Shown here in pieces: positions 7,724 to 17,224 of a stretch of DNA of 64,000 nucleotides. Source of the stretch: Pseudomonas coleopterorum (lineage in GTDB: Bacteria; Pseudomonadota; Gammaproteobacteria; Pseudomonadales; Pseudomonadaceae); NCBI RefSeq assembly GCF_900105555.1, contig NZ_FNTZ01000001.1, positions 2,046,001 to 2,110,000 on the forward strand. Reading direction: 5' to 3'. The position numbers and the translations under genes are program-made. The number at the start of each line of letters is the position of its first letter. The first letter of the stretch is position 1. The notes below the pieces were generated by a model. It worked only from the letters and a program-made list of their open reading frames with translations, did no database searches and was not told the origin of the DNA.

Positions 7724-9804
7724 CGGTAACGCTCACTGGCTTGTTGGCGGGCGCAGGCCAGCAGCTCTAGGCGTCTGGCAGCGTCTTCATCGTCGAGAAG
7801 ATTCTGGGCATGGGCGCTGTAGCGGCGGCGCCAATTGGGGTGACTGTCTATGGTGCCCGGCAGGTTGGCCTGTTCTTCGATACCCAAGGCATCGTCGATC
7901 GGCAGCAGCACCAGCGGGGCAGGGGTCAGGCCGAGAAAGCGCGTGCTTGCGTCGATGATGGCGTCGATGTCCTCGATGCCTTCACTTTCGCTGTGCTGCA
8001 GCTCAGGGGCGAGCACCTGGTGCAGGGCGCGACGCTCGTGATCACGGGTCACGCGCCATTGCTTCTCGGTCGGCTCGTCGATCAGTTCCAGATCGCGGTT
8101 CCAATCGATGTCGCGGCCGTGCCACCAGCCGTTGAGAGTGGGCAAGTCATGGGTGGTCGACGTCGCCAAAGCGTTGTCTGGCCACGCTTGATGTTCGGTG
8201 AACTCCCCATCGTTTTGCTCGAAGAGCAGCACGCGCATGCCGAGCATCTGCCTGGCCGCCAGTTTCTCGCGCAGCCCATCCGGCACGGTGCCGAGGTCTT
8301 CGCCGAGCACTACCGCCTGGTGACGATGAGATTCGAGGGCAAGCAGCCGCAGCATGTCGTCGATGGGGAACTGCAGGTACGCACCCTCTCCGGGCTTGGC
8401 GTCGGCCGGGATCAGCCACAGGCGTTGCAGGCCCATGATATGGTCGATGCGCAGGCCGCCCGCATGGGCAAAATTGGCCCGCAGCATTTCGATGAAAGCC
8501 CGGAAGCCATTGCGCTTGAGGCCTTCGGGAGAAAAGGCGGAAATGCCCCAGCTCTGTCCAGAGCGATTGAGAATGTCCGGTGGGGCGCCGACGGTGAGGT
8601 CGGCGAGCAATTCGTCCTGGCGACTCCAGGCCTGGCTCCCGGCACCATCGGCACCAACGGCGAGGTCGGCGATCAGGCCGATCTTCATGCCGCTGTCGCG
8701 GGCGGCTTTCTGCACCTTGGCCAGGCAGCGATCGATCAGCCACTGGCAGAAGGCGTGAAAGGCGATCTCGTCGGCATGGGCGGCAGCGAACTCGGCCACC
8801 GCGGTGCCGCGCGGGTCGTGCCACTCTTGTGGCCATTGGCGCCAATCCAGGCTTTCGCCACGGGCCTTGAAATCGGCCTGCAGCGCTTCATAGCGGCAGT
8901 GGTTCTCCAACGCCTCGCCACCGGCGTGGCGAAAAGCGCTGAAATCCGCGTTCAACGCGTGTTCGGTGTCGCCAAAGCCCTTGTACAGGGCCCTGAACAG
9001 GCGCTGCTTGGCGCCGGCGGCGGCTGGCCAATCGACCAGCGGCAGTGCTTCGAGCGATTGCAGGGTGTCGCACAGCCCGGCAGCCTCGATGGCCGTGCGC
9101 ACCGCGTCTTCACCCAGCACCGCGGCAGGGGCCGCGTACAGGCTGTTGAGGAACAGTCGGCTGGACGGCGAGTAGGGGCTGTAGCGCGTGTTGTCGCTGC
9201 TGCTCATGGCGTGCATGGGGCTGATGGCCAAGGTGTCGGCACCGCGCTCGCCGGCGCTGCGCACCAGGGCTTCCAGCGCCTGAGTATCGCCAAAGCCGCC
9301 ATCGCCGGTGCGGCGCACGGCGTAGAGTTGCACGCCCAGCCCCCAAGCGTGGGCGGTGTCCTGCCCGTAGGCGTCAGCGACGCTGTAGCAGCGTGCCGGT
9401 GCCACAGCCAAGGTGAAGCGCTGCTGCTCGATCTGTACATCCTGATAGCCAACGGGCAGCAGACCGGGCAGGGCGGCATGCTTGTCCAGGCTGATCGACA
9501 GCGTGCTGCCGTTTTCCAGATGCACCTCACACGCCGTACCGGGCGCGAAGAACTTCGCCAGATCCAGCGGCTGACCATGCTCGACGGTCAGCAGCGGTGG
9601 CAGACGATGCGACTGCGCCGCCTTGCTCGACGCCGCCAGACTTTCTTTGAGTTCATCGTCGCTGTCGGCCGGATGGCCGAGGCCTCGCAGCACCTTGCGC
9701 AGGACACTGTCAGGAACGGTTTGCGGCTTGCCGTTGGCATCGGTCCAGTCGACGGCGATACCCGCCTGTTCGGCGAGGTCATGCAGTTGCTGTTGCTCGC
9801 TCAT
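7720..9804 (-). CDS. malQ: 4-alpha-glucanotransferase (amylomaltase) MalQ
   Basis: A 694-residue GH77 disproportionating enzyme that transfers maltodextrin segments between chains. About 140 N-terminal residues precede the catalytic domain, as in the long bacterial MalQ type. The catalytic residues are visible in GLRIDHIMGL (D454), VLGEDLGTVP (E502) and TSTTHDLPT (D553). YSPYSPSSRLFLNSLY is the typical substrate-loop region. The gene is joined by ATGA overlaps to treZ upstream and treY downstream. Its place between the two trehalose enzymes suggests it re-lengthens the short dextrins that TreY/TreZ leave. Confidence 0.96.
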   Translation of the reverse strand: MSEQQQLHDLAEQAGIAVDWTDANGKPQTVPDSVLRKVLRGLGHPADSDDELKESLAASSKAAQSHRLPPLLTVEHGQPLDLAKFFAPGTACEVHLENGSTLSISLDKHAALPGLLPVGYQDVQIEQQRFTLAVAPARCYSVADAYGQDTAHAWGLGVQLYAVRRTGDGGFGDTQALEALVRSAGERGADTLAISPMHAMSSSDNTRYSPYSPSSRLFLNSLYAAPAAVLGEDAVRTAIEAAGLCDTLQSLEALPLVDWPAAAGAKQRLFRALYKGFGDTEHALNADFSAFRHAGGEALENHCRYEALQADFKARGESLDWRQWPQEWHDPRGTAVAEFAAAHADEIAFHAFCQWLIDRCLAKVQKAARDSGMKIGLIADLAVGADGAGSQAWSRQDELLADLTVGAPPDILNRSGQSWGISAFSPEGLKRNGFRAFIEMLRANFAHAGGLRIDHIMGLQRLWLIPADAKPGEGAYLQFPIDDMLRLLALESHRHQAVVLGEDLGTVPDGLREKLAARQMLGMRVLLFEQNDGEFTEHQAWPDNALATSTTHDLPTLNGWWHGRDIDWNRDLELIDEPTEKQWRVTRDHERRALHQVLAPELQHSESEGIEDIDAIIDASTRFLGLTPAPLVLLPIDDALGIEEQANLPGTIDSHPNWRRRYSAHAQNLLDDEDAARRLELLACARQQASERYR

Positions 9805-11591
9805 GCGGCGGTCTCCGCAGCGCCCGCCGGAACCAGGCTGACCAGCGCCGTGTGGGCAGGCAAGCCTTGAGTGTTCCCCGTATCGTCCGATTGCAGGCGG
9901 CTGTCGAACAGCCGGTGTTCGGTGGGCAGTTGAACGGGCACTGCACTCTCGCTCAGATTGACGTCGATGCGCAGCACGCTGCCGTCACCCATGCGCCATT
10001 TGGCGCTCACCGCCTTGTCGGCCAGCACCTGGGCTCCCAGCGACTGGGCACCGTCAAGCCGCGGTACGATCTCGTCGCGGCGCAGGGCCAACAGCTGACG
10101 GTACAGCTGCACCCAGGGACCGTTCTGGCGGAACTGGAGCTCGGCAAAGTCCGGGCGCGAAGCTTCGAAGGTGCTTGCCGCGTTCGGGTCGGGGATCTTG
10201 GCGCGGGTTTCTTCGTTGGCGAACGAGTCGAACGCAGCGAACTCGGCACGGCGACCTTCGCGCACGGCTTCCGCCAGTTCGCCGTGGTGATCGGTGAAAA
10301 ACAGGAAGGGTTCGTCTGCGGCCCATTCATCGCCCATGAACAGCATGGGGATCATCGGCGAGAGCAGCAGCAGTGCAGTGGCTGCCCGAAGCGCAGGCTC
10401 GGTGCACAGCAGGCTCAGCCGCTCGCCCATGGCACGGTTGCCGATCTGGTCATGGTTCTGCAGGAACAGCACGAATGCGCTCGGTGGCAGATGACCGCTC
10501 GGCTCGCCACGCGCTTCACCTTTCTGATTGGTTTCACCTTGGTAGATGAAGCCCTGGCTCAGGCAGCGAGCCAGCTTCTCGGTGGAGTCTTCGCTGAAGT
10601 CGGCGTAGTACGCCTCGCTTTCGCCGGTCAACATCGCGTGCAGCACGTTATGGCCGTCGTCGTTCCACTGGGCGTCATAGCCCTGTTCGAGCAGGTGGGC
10701 CTGGTTGTGCTCGTTTTCCAGCATCAGCCAGACATGCCGGTCCGGCCCGACCTGCTCACGCAGGGTGCCGGCCATTTCCTGCAGGAACGTAGGATCCTGA
10801 ATCGCGTGCACAGCGTCGAAACGCAGACCGTCGAAGCGGTATTCGAGCAGCCACATCGCGGCGTTGTCGATGAAGAAGCTGCGCACCTCATCGCGACGGA
10901 AGTCGATGGCGTCGCCCCATGGGGTTTTCTTGTCGTGACGGAAGAAACCCTTGGCATAGCGGCCCAGGTAATTGCCGTCCGGCCCGAAGTGATTGTAGAC
11001 CACATCGAGGATCACCATCAGACCATGGCCGTGGGCGCAGTCGATCAGGTGCTTGAGTTGTTCAGGAGTGCCGTAGGAGGCTTCGGGTGCATAGGGCAGC
11101 ACGCCGTCGTAGCCCCAGTTGCGCGTGCCGGGGAATTCGGCAATCGGCATCAGTTCGATGGCAGTGACACCCAGCGCGGCGAGGCGGGCCAGATGAGCCT
11201 CGACACCGGCGTAGCCACCCAAGGCACCGACGTGCAGCTCGTAAATGACTGCCTGAGACCAGGGACGACCCAGCCAGTTGGTGTTCTGCCACTCATAGGC
11301 CAATGGGTCGACCACAACACTGGGGGAGTGCACATCGACCTGCTGGGCGCGGGACGCGGGATCCGGAACTGCAACCTCGCCATCGATATCGAAGCGGTAG
11401 GCCGTACCCGCCGGGCACTTGTGCTCCAGGGTGAACCACCCGTCGCTGCGCGCGACCATGGGCAAGGATTCATCATCAGCGATCTGCAATCCAACCGAGA
11501 AAGCATCCGGAGCCCACAGTGCAAAGTGAGTGAGTCCGGAGTCCTGCATTACCGCACCGTGGGACCAGGCTTCAGTTTTCCGTGAAGGCAT
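9801..11591 (-). CDS. treZ: Malto-oligosyltrehalose trehalohydrolase TreZ
   Basis: A GH13 enzyme that releases trehalose from maltooligosyl-trehalose. An N-terminal CBM48-like domain (about 20-90) leads into the barrel with IYELHVG and DVVYNHFGPDGNYLG, then GLRFDAVHAI (nucleophile D259), MLENE (E292) and LQNHDQIGN (D381), numbered from the chosen start. The frame is open to an ATG at 11612, but GGAAGAGG lies 8 bp before the ATG at 11591 and nothing comparable precedes the earlier one, so 596 residues are called. Its stop overlaps malQ by ATGA. It lies 68 bp after glgA. Confidence 0.95.
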   Translation of the reverse strand: MPSRKTEAWSHGAVMQDSGLTHFALWAPDAFSVGLQIADDESLPMVARSDGWFTLEHKCPAGTAYRFDIDGEVAVPDPASRAQQVDVHSPSVVVDPLAYEWQNTNWLGRPWSQAVIYELHVGALGGYAGVEAHLARLAALGVTAIELMPIAEFPGTRNWGYDGVLPYAPEASYGTPEQLKHLIDCAHGHGLMVILDVVYNHFGPDGNYLGRYAKGFFRHDKKTPWGDAIDFRRDEVRSFFIDNAAMWLLEYRFDGLRFDAVHAIQDPTFLQEMAGTLREQVGPDRHVWLMLENEHNQAHLLEQGYDAQWNDDGHNVLHAMLTGESEAYYADFSEDSTEKLARCLSQGFIYQGETNQKGEARGEPSGHLPPSAFVLFLQNHDQIGNRAMGERLSLLCTEPALRAATALLLLSPMIPMLFMGDEWAADEPFLFFTDHHGELAEAVREGRRAEFAAFDSFANEETRAKIPDPNAASTFEASRPDFAELQFRQNGPWVQLYRQLLALRRDEIVPRLDGAQSLGAQVLADKAVSAKWRMGDGSVLRIDVNLSESAVPVQLPTEHRLFDSRLQSDDTGNTQGLPAHTALVSLVPAGAAETAA

Positions 11592-11610
11592 CGATGAAAC
11601 CTCTTCCGTC

Positions 11611-11650
11611 ATTGATCAGTTGCCGTTATTGATGAGTTGCCGTGATTGAG
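11611..11650. repeat. Imperfect 17-bp tandem repeat between glgA and treZ
   Basis: Two adjacent 17-bp units, ATTGATCAGTTGCCGTT and ATTGATGAGTTGCCGTG, differ at two positions and are followed by a partial third ATTGAG. They fill most of the gap between the glgA stop and the treZ start. Their role is unknown; strand slippage during replication is the simplest origin. Confidence 0.6.
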
Positions 11651-11659
11651 TGACTGCCT

Positions 11660-13222
11660 TTACCGATGAGCAGCGGAACGCTTGCTGCCTTGCACCAGGG
11701 TCTTGTACAGGTCGGCGTAGGGTTCGACCGCTTCGCTCCAGTTGAACGGCTGGGTCATGGCGCGGCAGCGCATGGCATTCAGCAGTTCAGGCTTGTCGAA
11801 CACATAGAAGGCGCGGGCCAATGCGGCCTGGTAGCTTTCGATGGTCGATTCGCCGAACAGGAAGCCCGTCACGCCGTCTTCGATGGTGTCGGCCAGACCG
11901 CCCGTGTTGCGCGCCACCGGCAGGGAACCGAAGCGCTGGGCATACATCTGGCTCAGCCCGCAGGGTTCATAGCGCGAAGGCATCAGCAGGAAATCGCTGC
12001 CGGCGAACATGCGGCGAGCATCGGTTTCGTTGAAGCCGATGCGTACACCGACGCGACCCGGGAAACGCAGGGCCAGTTCACGCATGGCTTGCTCTTCTTC
12101 AGGCTCGCCGCGGCCGATGATGACCACCTGGCCGCCGTTCTCGACGATGAACTGAGTAACGCCTTCAGTCAGGTCCAGGCCCTTCTGGTAAACCAGGCGG
12201 GACACCACGGCGAACAATGGGCCGTCCGAATCGTCGATCTCGAACAGCTCGCGCACGTGGGCGGCATTGACGGCTTTGCCTTCCCAGTCGTTCAAGCTGA
12301 ACGGGCACACCAGGTGCGGGTCGGTCGCCGACTCCCAACTGGCGTCGATGCCATTGGGAATGCCACTGAGCTTGCCCTGCTGAGCCTTGCTGCTGAGGAA
12401 ACCTTCAAGGCCACAGCCGAATTCAGGGGTGGTGATCTCTTCGGCGTAGGTCGCACTCACCGTGGTGATGTGGTTCGAATAGGCCATGCCGGCCTTGAGA
12501 AACGACAGCTTGCCGAAGAACTCCATGCCGTCCTGCTGCATCGCATGGCTGGGCACACCCAGTTCAGGGCAGCAGGCACGACTGAACACGCCTTGGTAGG
12601 CCAGGTTGTGGATGGTGAACAACGTCGGTGTGCTCAGTCCACGCCAATGCATGTAGGCAGGCGCCAGGCCGGCCGGCCAGTCATGGGCATGAACCAGGTC
12701 GGGCTTCCAGTGGACCATGCCCTGACCGGCTGCGATGTCGGCAGCAGCCAGGCCCAGGCGGGCGAAGCGAATATGGTTGTCCGGCCAGTCGCGACCGTTG
12801 TTGGCGCCATAAGGCGTGCCGTCACGCTCGTACAACTCGGGGCAGAGCAGCACGTAGATGACGAGCCCGTCGGGCATGTCCATACGACCGATCTTGCAGG
12901 GCGGCAGGGCGGCGTGGCCGCTCAATTCGCCAACCACATGAATCGGATTGTCACTGTTGAGCACTTGCGGGTAGCCGGGAATCAGCACACGAACGTCGTG
13001 AACCTGGCTCATGGCACGTGGCAGCGCAGCCGACACGTCACCCAGGCCGCCGGTCTTGACCAGGTCGGCGATCTCCGATGTCACGAAAAGAACTTTTTGC
13101 TTGTGGACGCTGGACGGCGTCTGCAGTGCTTTGCTGATAGGCGTGGGAACCTGCAAGTGGGCGGGTTCCGCCGCTTGCCTGTTGAAACGCTCTCCGTGGT
13201 TTTCGACAGCGGCACTGATCAT
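11660..13222 (-). CDS. glgA: Glycogen synthase GlgA
   Basis: A 520-residue GT5 glycogen synthase that extends alpha-1,4-glucan from ADP-glucose. The family motif KTGGLGDV is at 56-63. HAHDWPAGLAP, TIHNLAYQG and the C-terminal RYEPCGLSQ with NTGGLADTIED are all present. About 42 residues precede the conserved VLFVTSE strand, longer than in E. coli GlgA (which begins almost directly with it); this extension is low in motifs. GGGAG precedes the ATG at 13222. It is first in the minus-strand glucan/trehalose operon, with a long leader containing a terminator-like hairpin. Confidence 0.96.
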   Translation of the reverse strand: MISAAVENHGERFNRQAAEPAHLQVPTPISKALQTPSSVHKQKVLFVTSEIADLVKTGGLGDVSAALPRAMSQVHDVRVLIPGYPQVLNSDNPIHVVGELSGHAALPPCKIGRMDMPDGLVIYVLLCPELYERDGTPYGANNGRDWPDNHIRFARLGLAAADIAAGQGMVHWKPDLVHAHDWPAGLAPAYMHWRGLSTPTLFTIHNLAYQGVFSRACCPELGVPSHAMQQDGMEFFGKLSFLKAGMAYSNHITTVSATYAEEITTPEFGCGLEGFLSSKAQQGKLSGIPNGIDASWESATDPHLVCPFSLNDWEGKAVNAAHVRELFEIDDSDGPLFAVVSRLVYQKGLDLTEGVTQFIVENGGQVVIIGRGEPEEEQAMRELALRFPGRVGVRIGFNETDARRMFAGSDFLLMPSRYEPCGLSQMYAQRFGSLPVARNTGGLADTIEDGVTGFLFGESTIESYQAALARAFYVFDKPELLNAMRCRAMTQPFNWSEAVEPYADLYKTLVQGSKRSAAHR

Positions 13223-13861
13223 TGTTCTCTCCCGTGCATTACGTACTTGTATGGCAGATCCTGACTCTGAAAAAGCGCTGATCGATTAGCGCTTCCCGCT
13301 GACACACGCACAGGCGCTGCAGACAACGGCGTTCCTGCCGCAGGCTGCAATGATTCACGGGATAGCAGGTTTGGCGGACAAGAAACATCGAATAACCTGC
13401 TTCCTATCCTGACCTGTCTGATTTGCAAAAAGTTTCGAGTTTTTTGCATCGGATTTCCAAGCGATAGATCGCCTGTGACCTGAGTGTAGGAGATCCGCCA
13501 TTTTTTTGGGCCGGGCGCGCGACTGACGGGCGATTATTATTGGCACACTCGTACTACAGGCCTTGTCCGGTGGGCGTTTTGGCGGCTTCGCGGCCCTTGC
13601 TCAAGCCTGTTGGCGAACCCTCATGGCTCCTGGAACAAAACCATTGCGATTTGTGTACCGCTCCAGAAGCGCGTCTTGATGAAATCGACAAAAATTCAAG
13701 TTTTTTGGCCAGCCCCGCAACCGACCAAAGGTATACTCGGAAACTTCCCGGTATCGTCCGGGACTAACTTGGAGGCTCGTTCGGGTAATACCCTGACCCG
13801 CTTCCAGGACATCACCGTTCAAGAAATATCTTTTTCAAGCAACATAGAGTGGAGCTCTCGC
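13223..13861. other. Divergent glgA/gnd intergenic region
   Basis: These 639 bp separate glgA (minus) from gnd (plus). I see no gene: the frame open upstream of gnd is only read-through of gnd's own frame without a good start. On the plus strand TATACT at 13732-13737 is a good -10 element for gnd, though no convincing -35 stands 16-18 bp before it. CCCGG/CCGGG (13748-13763) can form a small hairpin downstream of it. On the minus strand the glgA leader contains the hairpin listed separately. I looked for a HexR-type palindrome (TTGT, spacer, ACAA) upstream of gnd/zwf and did not find one. Confidence 0.5.
13270..13294 (-). promoter_or_regulatory. Terminator-like hairpin in the glgA leader
   Basis: On the minus strand AAGCGCT, an 8-nt loop and AGCGCTT are followed by T residues (TTTTT spanning 13274-13270, partly in the stem). 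It lies about 50-70 nt before the glgA start and far from any upstream minus gene, so it is not a normal gene-end terminator. It could attenuate transcription or shape the leader RNA. Confidence 0.4.
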
Positions 13862-14839
13862 ATGCAACTGGGAATCATTGGGCTGGGCCGCATGGGCGGA
13901 AACATCGCCAGAAGGCTGATGCGCGCTGGTCATCAAACGGTGGTCTTCGATCGCAATCAGGATTCGGTGCATGGCCTGGCCGGTGAGGGCGCTACCGGTG
14001 CCGCCGATCTCGCCGATCTGGTGAGCAAGATGGACACGCCGCGCGCGGTCTGGGTCATGCTGCCCGCCGGGGCTCCGACCGAGGCCACCATCGCCCAGCT
14101 CGCTGACCTGCTGGAGCCAAATGACGTGATCATCGACGGGGGCAACACCTTCTACAAGGACGACATCCGCCGTGCACGCGACCTCAAGGCGCGCCAGTTG
14201 CACTACGTCGACGTCGGCACCTCCGGCGGCGTCTGGGGCCTGGACCGCGGCTACTGCATGATGATCGGTGGCGAGTCGGAAATCTTCGAACGCCTCGACC
14301 CGTTGTTCGACTGCCTGGCACCCGGCATGGGCGACATTCCCCGCACCCGCGACCGCAACAGCCCGGATGACCGTGCCGAGCGTGGTTACATCCATGCAGG
14401 CCCCGCCGGTTCGGGTCACTTCGTCAAGATGATCCACAACGGCATCGAGTACGGCATGATGCAGGCCTTCGCCGAAGGCTTCGACATCCTCAAGACCAAA
14501 TCCAGCAGCGAGCTGCCCGAAGACCAGCGCTTCGACCTGAACCTGGCCGACATTGCCGAAGTCTGGCGTCGTGGCAGCGTGGTTTCGTCCTGGCTGCTGG
14601 ACCTGACTGCCGATGCTCTGGCCAGCGACCAGCAGCTGACCCAGTACTCCGGCGTGGTATCCGACAGTGGCGAAGGTCGCTGGACCATCGACGCTGCGGT
14701 CGAGCAGGCGGTACCGGTACCGGTGCTCTCCAGCGCCTTGTTCGCCCGTTTCCGCTCGCGTCAGGACGCCACCTACGGTGACAAGATCCTCTCGGCGATG
14801 CGTTTCGGCTTCGGCGGCCATGTCGAGGTTCCCAAATGA
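13862..14839 (+). CDS. gnd: 6-phosphogluconate dehydrogenase, decarboxylating (short type)
   Basis: A 325-residue NAD(P)-dependent enzyme that oxidises and decarboxylates 6-phosphogluconate to ribulose 5-phosphate. It has the N-terminal Rossmann motif GLGRMG (7-12), the substrate loop TSGGVWG (about 120-126), and [10 protein letters not shown] with catalytic K189 and N193. The length is that of the short GndA-like form, not the 470-residue E. coli form. The frame is open further upstream, but MQLGIIGLG at 13862 has GTGGAG 7 bp before it and puts the Rossmann strand at the N-terminus. Its stop overlaps zwf (ATGA), making one pentose-phosphate transcript. Confidence 0.95.
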   Translation: MQLGIIGLGRMGGNIARRLMRAGHQTVVFDRNQDSVHGLAGEGATGAADLADLVSKMDTPRAVWVMLPAGAPTEATIAQLADLLEPNDVIIDGGNTFYKDDIRRARDLKARQLHYVDVGTSGGVWGLDRGYCMMIGGESEIFERLDPLFDCLAPGMGDIPRTRDRNSPDDRAERGYIHAGPAGSGHFVKMIHNGIEYGMMQAFAEGFDILKTKSSSELPEDQRFDLNLADIAEVWRRGSVVSSWLLDLTADALASDQQLTQYSGVVSDSGEGRWTIDAAVEQAVPVPVLSSALFARFRSRQDATYGDKILSAMRFGFGGHVEVPK

Positions 14840-16344
14840 GTAGAGCGACCTCGAAAGTAGATGCCGCTCCACCGTCAACCCTGTTTCTGTTCGGCGCCCA
14901 TGGCGACCTTGTCAAACGCTTGCTGATGCCGGCCTTGTACAATTTGAGCCGGGATGGACTGCTGGACAACGGCCTGCACATCGTCGGGGTCGACCATAAC
15001 GAGGTGAGCGACGCGGATTTCGCCGCGAAGCTCGAAGCTTTCATCATCGAACAGGCGCGGGCCAAGGGCGTCGACGAGCCGGACAAGGTGCTCGATCCGG
15101 CGCTCTGGGCCAAGCTGCGCAAGCGCATCAGCTACATTTCCGGCGACTTCCTCGACGAGGCCACCTATCAGGCCATTGCCGAGCGTATCGAAGTCAATGG
15201 CACCGGCAATGCCATGTTCTACCTGGCCACCTCGCCGCGCTTTTTCAGTGAAGTGGCGCAGCGACTGGGCAGCAGCGGGTTGCTCAAGGAGCAGCCCGAC
15301 GCCTTTCGCCGGGTGGTGATCGAAAAACCCTTCGGTCACGACCTGGCTTCCGCCGAAGCGCTCAACGCGTGTCTGTTGAGCGTCATGAGCGAGAAGCAGA
15401 TCTACCGCATCGATCATTACCTGGGTAAGGAAACCGTCCAGAACATTCTGGTCAGTCGCTTTTCCAACGGTATCTTCGAAGCGTTCTGGAACAACCACTA
15501 CATCGACCACGTGCAGATCACCGCAGCCGAAACGGTCGGGGTCGAGACCCGTGGCAACTTCTACGACCAGACCGGTGCCCTGCGTGACATGGTGCCCAAC
15601 CATCTGTTCCAGCTACTGGCCATGATCGCCATGGAACCGCCAGCGGCCTTCGGCGCCGATGCGGTTCGCGGCGAGAAGGCCAAGGTCATCGGTGCCATCC
15701 GGCCCTGGTCCAAGGCTGATGCCCTGAAGAACTCGGTGCGCGGCCAGTACACGGCGGGACAGGGCGACAAACCCGGTTACCGCGAAGAACCCAAGGTCGA
15801 TCCCCAGAGCACCACTGAAACCTACGTGGCGCTTAAGGTCATGGTCGACAACTGGCGCTGGGTGGGTGTGCCGTTCTACCTGCGCACCGGCAAACGCATG
15901 AGCGTGCGCGATACCGAGATCGCCATCTGTTTCAAACCAGCGCCCTACGCGCAGTTCCGTGACACCGAAGTGGACCGGCTCAAGTCCAACTACCTGAAGA
16001 TCCAGATCCAGCCCGACGAGGGCATGTGGTTCGACCTGCAGGCCAAGCGTCCGGGACCGGCCATGGAACTGGAGAACGTCAAGCTGGGCTTCGCCTACAA
16101 GGACTTCTTCCAGATGCAGCCGTCCACCGGCTATGAAACCTTGATCTACGACTGCCTGATCGGCGACCAGACCCTGTTCCAGCGGGCCGACAATATCGAG
16201 AACGGTTGGCGCGCAGTGCAGCCGTTCCTCGATGCCTGGCGCGAGGGTGGCAGCATTGCCACCTACGCAGCGGGCGAGGACGGTCCGGAGGCGGCCGACG
16301 AGCTGCTGGCCCGCGACGGCCACCACTGGCATCGTCTGGGATGA
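14836..16344 (+). CDS. zwf: Glucose-6-phosphate 1-dehydrogenase
   Basis: A 502-residue enzyme catalysing the NAD(P)-linked oxidation of glucose 6-phosphate to 6-phosphogluconolactone. The nucleotide-binding motif is GAHGDLVKR (20-28), EKPFG is at 163-167 and the active-site RIDHYLGKE at 191-199. The usual GASGDLAKR has changed to GAHGDLVKR, a variant that could affect cofactor preference. Pseudomonads usually carry two or three Zwf isozymes; this is the one linked to gnd rather than to the edd/glk/hexR cluster, so it may not be the main Entner-Doudoroff enzyme. It is joined by ATGA to gnd before and the HAD gene after. Confidence 0.95.
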   Translation: MSRATSKVDAAPPSTLFLFGAHGDLVKRLLMPALYNLSRDGLLDNGLHIVGVDHNEVSDADFAAKLEAFIIEQARAKGVDEPDKVLDPALWAKLRKRISYISGDFLDEATYQAIAERIEVNGTGNAMFYLATSPRFFSEVAQRLGSSGLLKEQPDAFRRVVIEKPFGHDLASAEALNACLLSVMSEKQIYRIDHYLGKETVQNILVSRFSNGIFEAFWNNHYIDHVQITAAETVGVETRGNFYDQTGALRDMVPNHLFQLLAMIAMEPPAAFGADAVRGEKAKVIGAIRPWSKADALKNSVRGQYTAGQGDKPGYREEPKVDPQSTTETYVALKVMVDNWRWVGVPFYLRTGKRMSVRDTEIAICFKPAPYAQFRDTEVDRLKSNYLKIQIQPDEGMWFDLQAKRPGPAMELENVKLGFAYKDFFQMQPSTGYETLIYDCLIGDQTLFQRADNIENGWRAVQPFLDAWREGGSIATYAAGEDGPEAADELLARDGHHWHRLG

Positions 16345-17168
16345 GTGCTCCGTCGAATCACCTCATCCAGTTGGTCCTCAGCGACATGGACGGCACCCTG
16401 CTGATGCCCGATCACAGCCTCAGCCACGCAGTGATCGAGGCCGTGGCGCAATTGCGCGCGGCCGGGGTGAAGTTCACCTTGGCCAGCAGCCGTCCACCGC
16501 GGGCCATGCGCCAGCAGATCGAGGCCTTGGGCATCGACTTGCCGACCGCTGCATTCAACGGCGGCGTGCTGATCAATGCCGATGGCAGCGAACTGCAGTC
16601 CCACTGGGTCGACCGCGAGGCTGTCGACATCTGCCTGGCTTTGTTCGCCGAACACGACCTTGATGTCTGGGTGTTCGCTGACGACCAGTGGCTGGCGCGG
16701 GATCGCAAGGCCGAGTATTTCCCCAAGGAGCTGCACGCGCTGGGCTACGAGCCGCTGATCGTCGAAGACTTCACGCCGTATCTGGACCGCGTGCACAAGA
16801 TGGTCGCCACCTCCGGCAACTTCCAGCTGTTGATCGACCTTGAACAGCAGTTGCAGGCGCCGTTGCACGGCAAGGCCATCGCGGCGCGCTCGCAGCGCTA
16901 CTACCTGGACATTACGGCGGTGCTGGCCAACAAGGGCGAAGCCTTGGCCACATTGGCCGAGCGTCTGGGCATCGAACTGGCCAACACGGCCGTGCTGGGC
17001 GACGGCGGCAACGACGTGGCCATGTTCAAACGTGCTGGATTTTCCGTGGCAATGGGCCAGGGCGAGGAGGTCGTGCGCGAGCAGGCCGATGCGGTCACTG
17101 CCAGCAATGCCGAGGATGGCGTGGCGCAGGCCATTCACCAACTGATCCTGCCGCGCGCGCAACGTTGA
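16341..17168 (+). CDS. Cof-type HAD phosphatase
   Basis: A 275-residue HAD hydrolase of the Cof/YidA type, a family of sugar-phosphate and flavin-phosphate phosphatases. Motif I DMDGT has nucleophile D15 and acid D17; motif II is the serine in LASSRPPR; motif III is K198; motif IV is GDGGND at 220-225. A type C2 cap lies between motifs II and III. The ATG at 16341 overlaps the zwf stop, so it is the third gene of the gnd-zwf unit; dephosphorylation of a pentose-phosphate-pathway sugar phosphate is a reasonable guess but not shown. Confidence 0.9.
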   Translation: MSAPSNHLIQLVLSDMDGTLLMPDHSLSHAVIEAVAQLRAAGVKFTLASSRPPRAMRQQIEALGIDLPTAAFNGGVLINADGSELQSHWVDREAVDICLALFAEHDLDVWVFADDQWLARDRKAEYFPKELHALGYEPLIVEDFTPYLDRVHKMVATSGNFQLLIDLEQQLQAPLHGKAIAARSQRYYLDITAVLANKGEALATLAERLGIELANTAVLGDGGNDVAMFKRAGFSVAMGQGEEVVREQADAVTASNAEDGVAQAIHQLILPRAQR

Positions 17169-17224
17169 TATAGATTCCAGGCGCGGCACCGTTCCTGGTC
17201 CGCGCCATTGGTCATGAGGGTCCC

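Noticed and set aside
5195..9870. Long plus-strand frames opposite treY and malQ
   Set aside because: GC-rich antisense shadows; the minus products have intact catalytic motifs and ATGA junctions.
13610..13861. 84-codon N-terminal extension of gnd
   Set aside because: The added residues have no Gnd similarity; the Rossmann strand starts directly at the ATG at 13862, which has a ribosome site.
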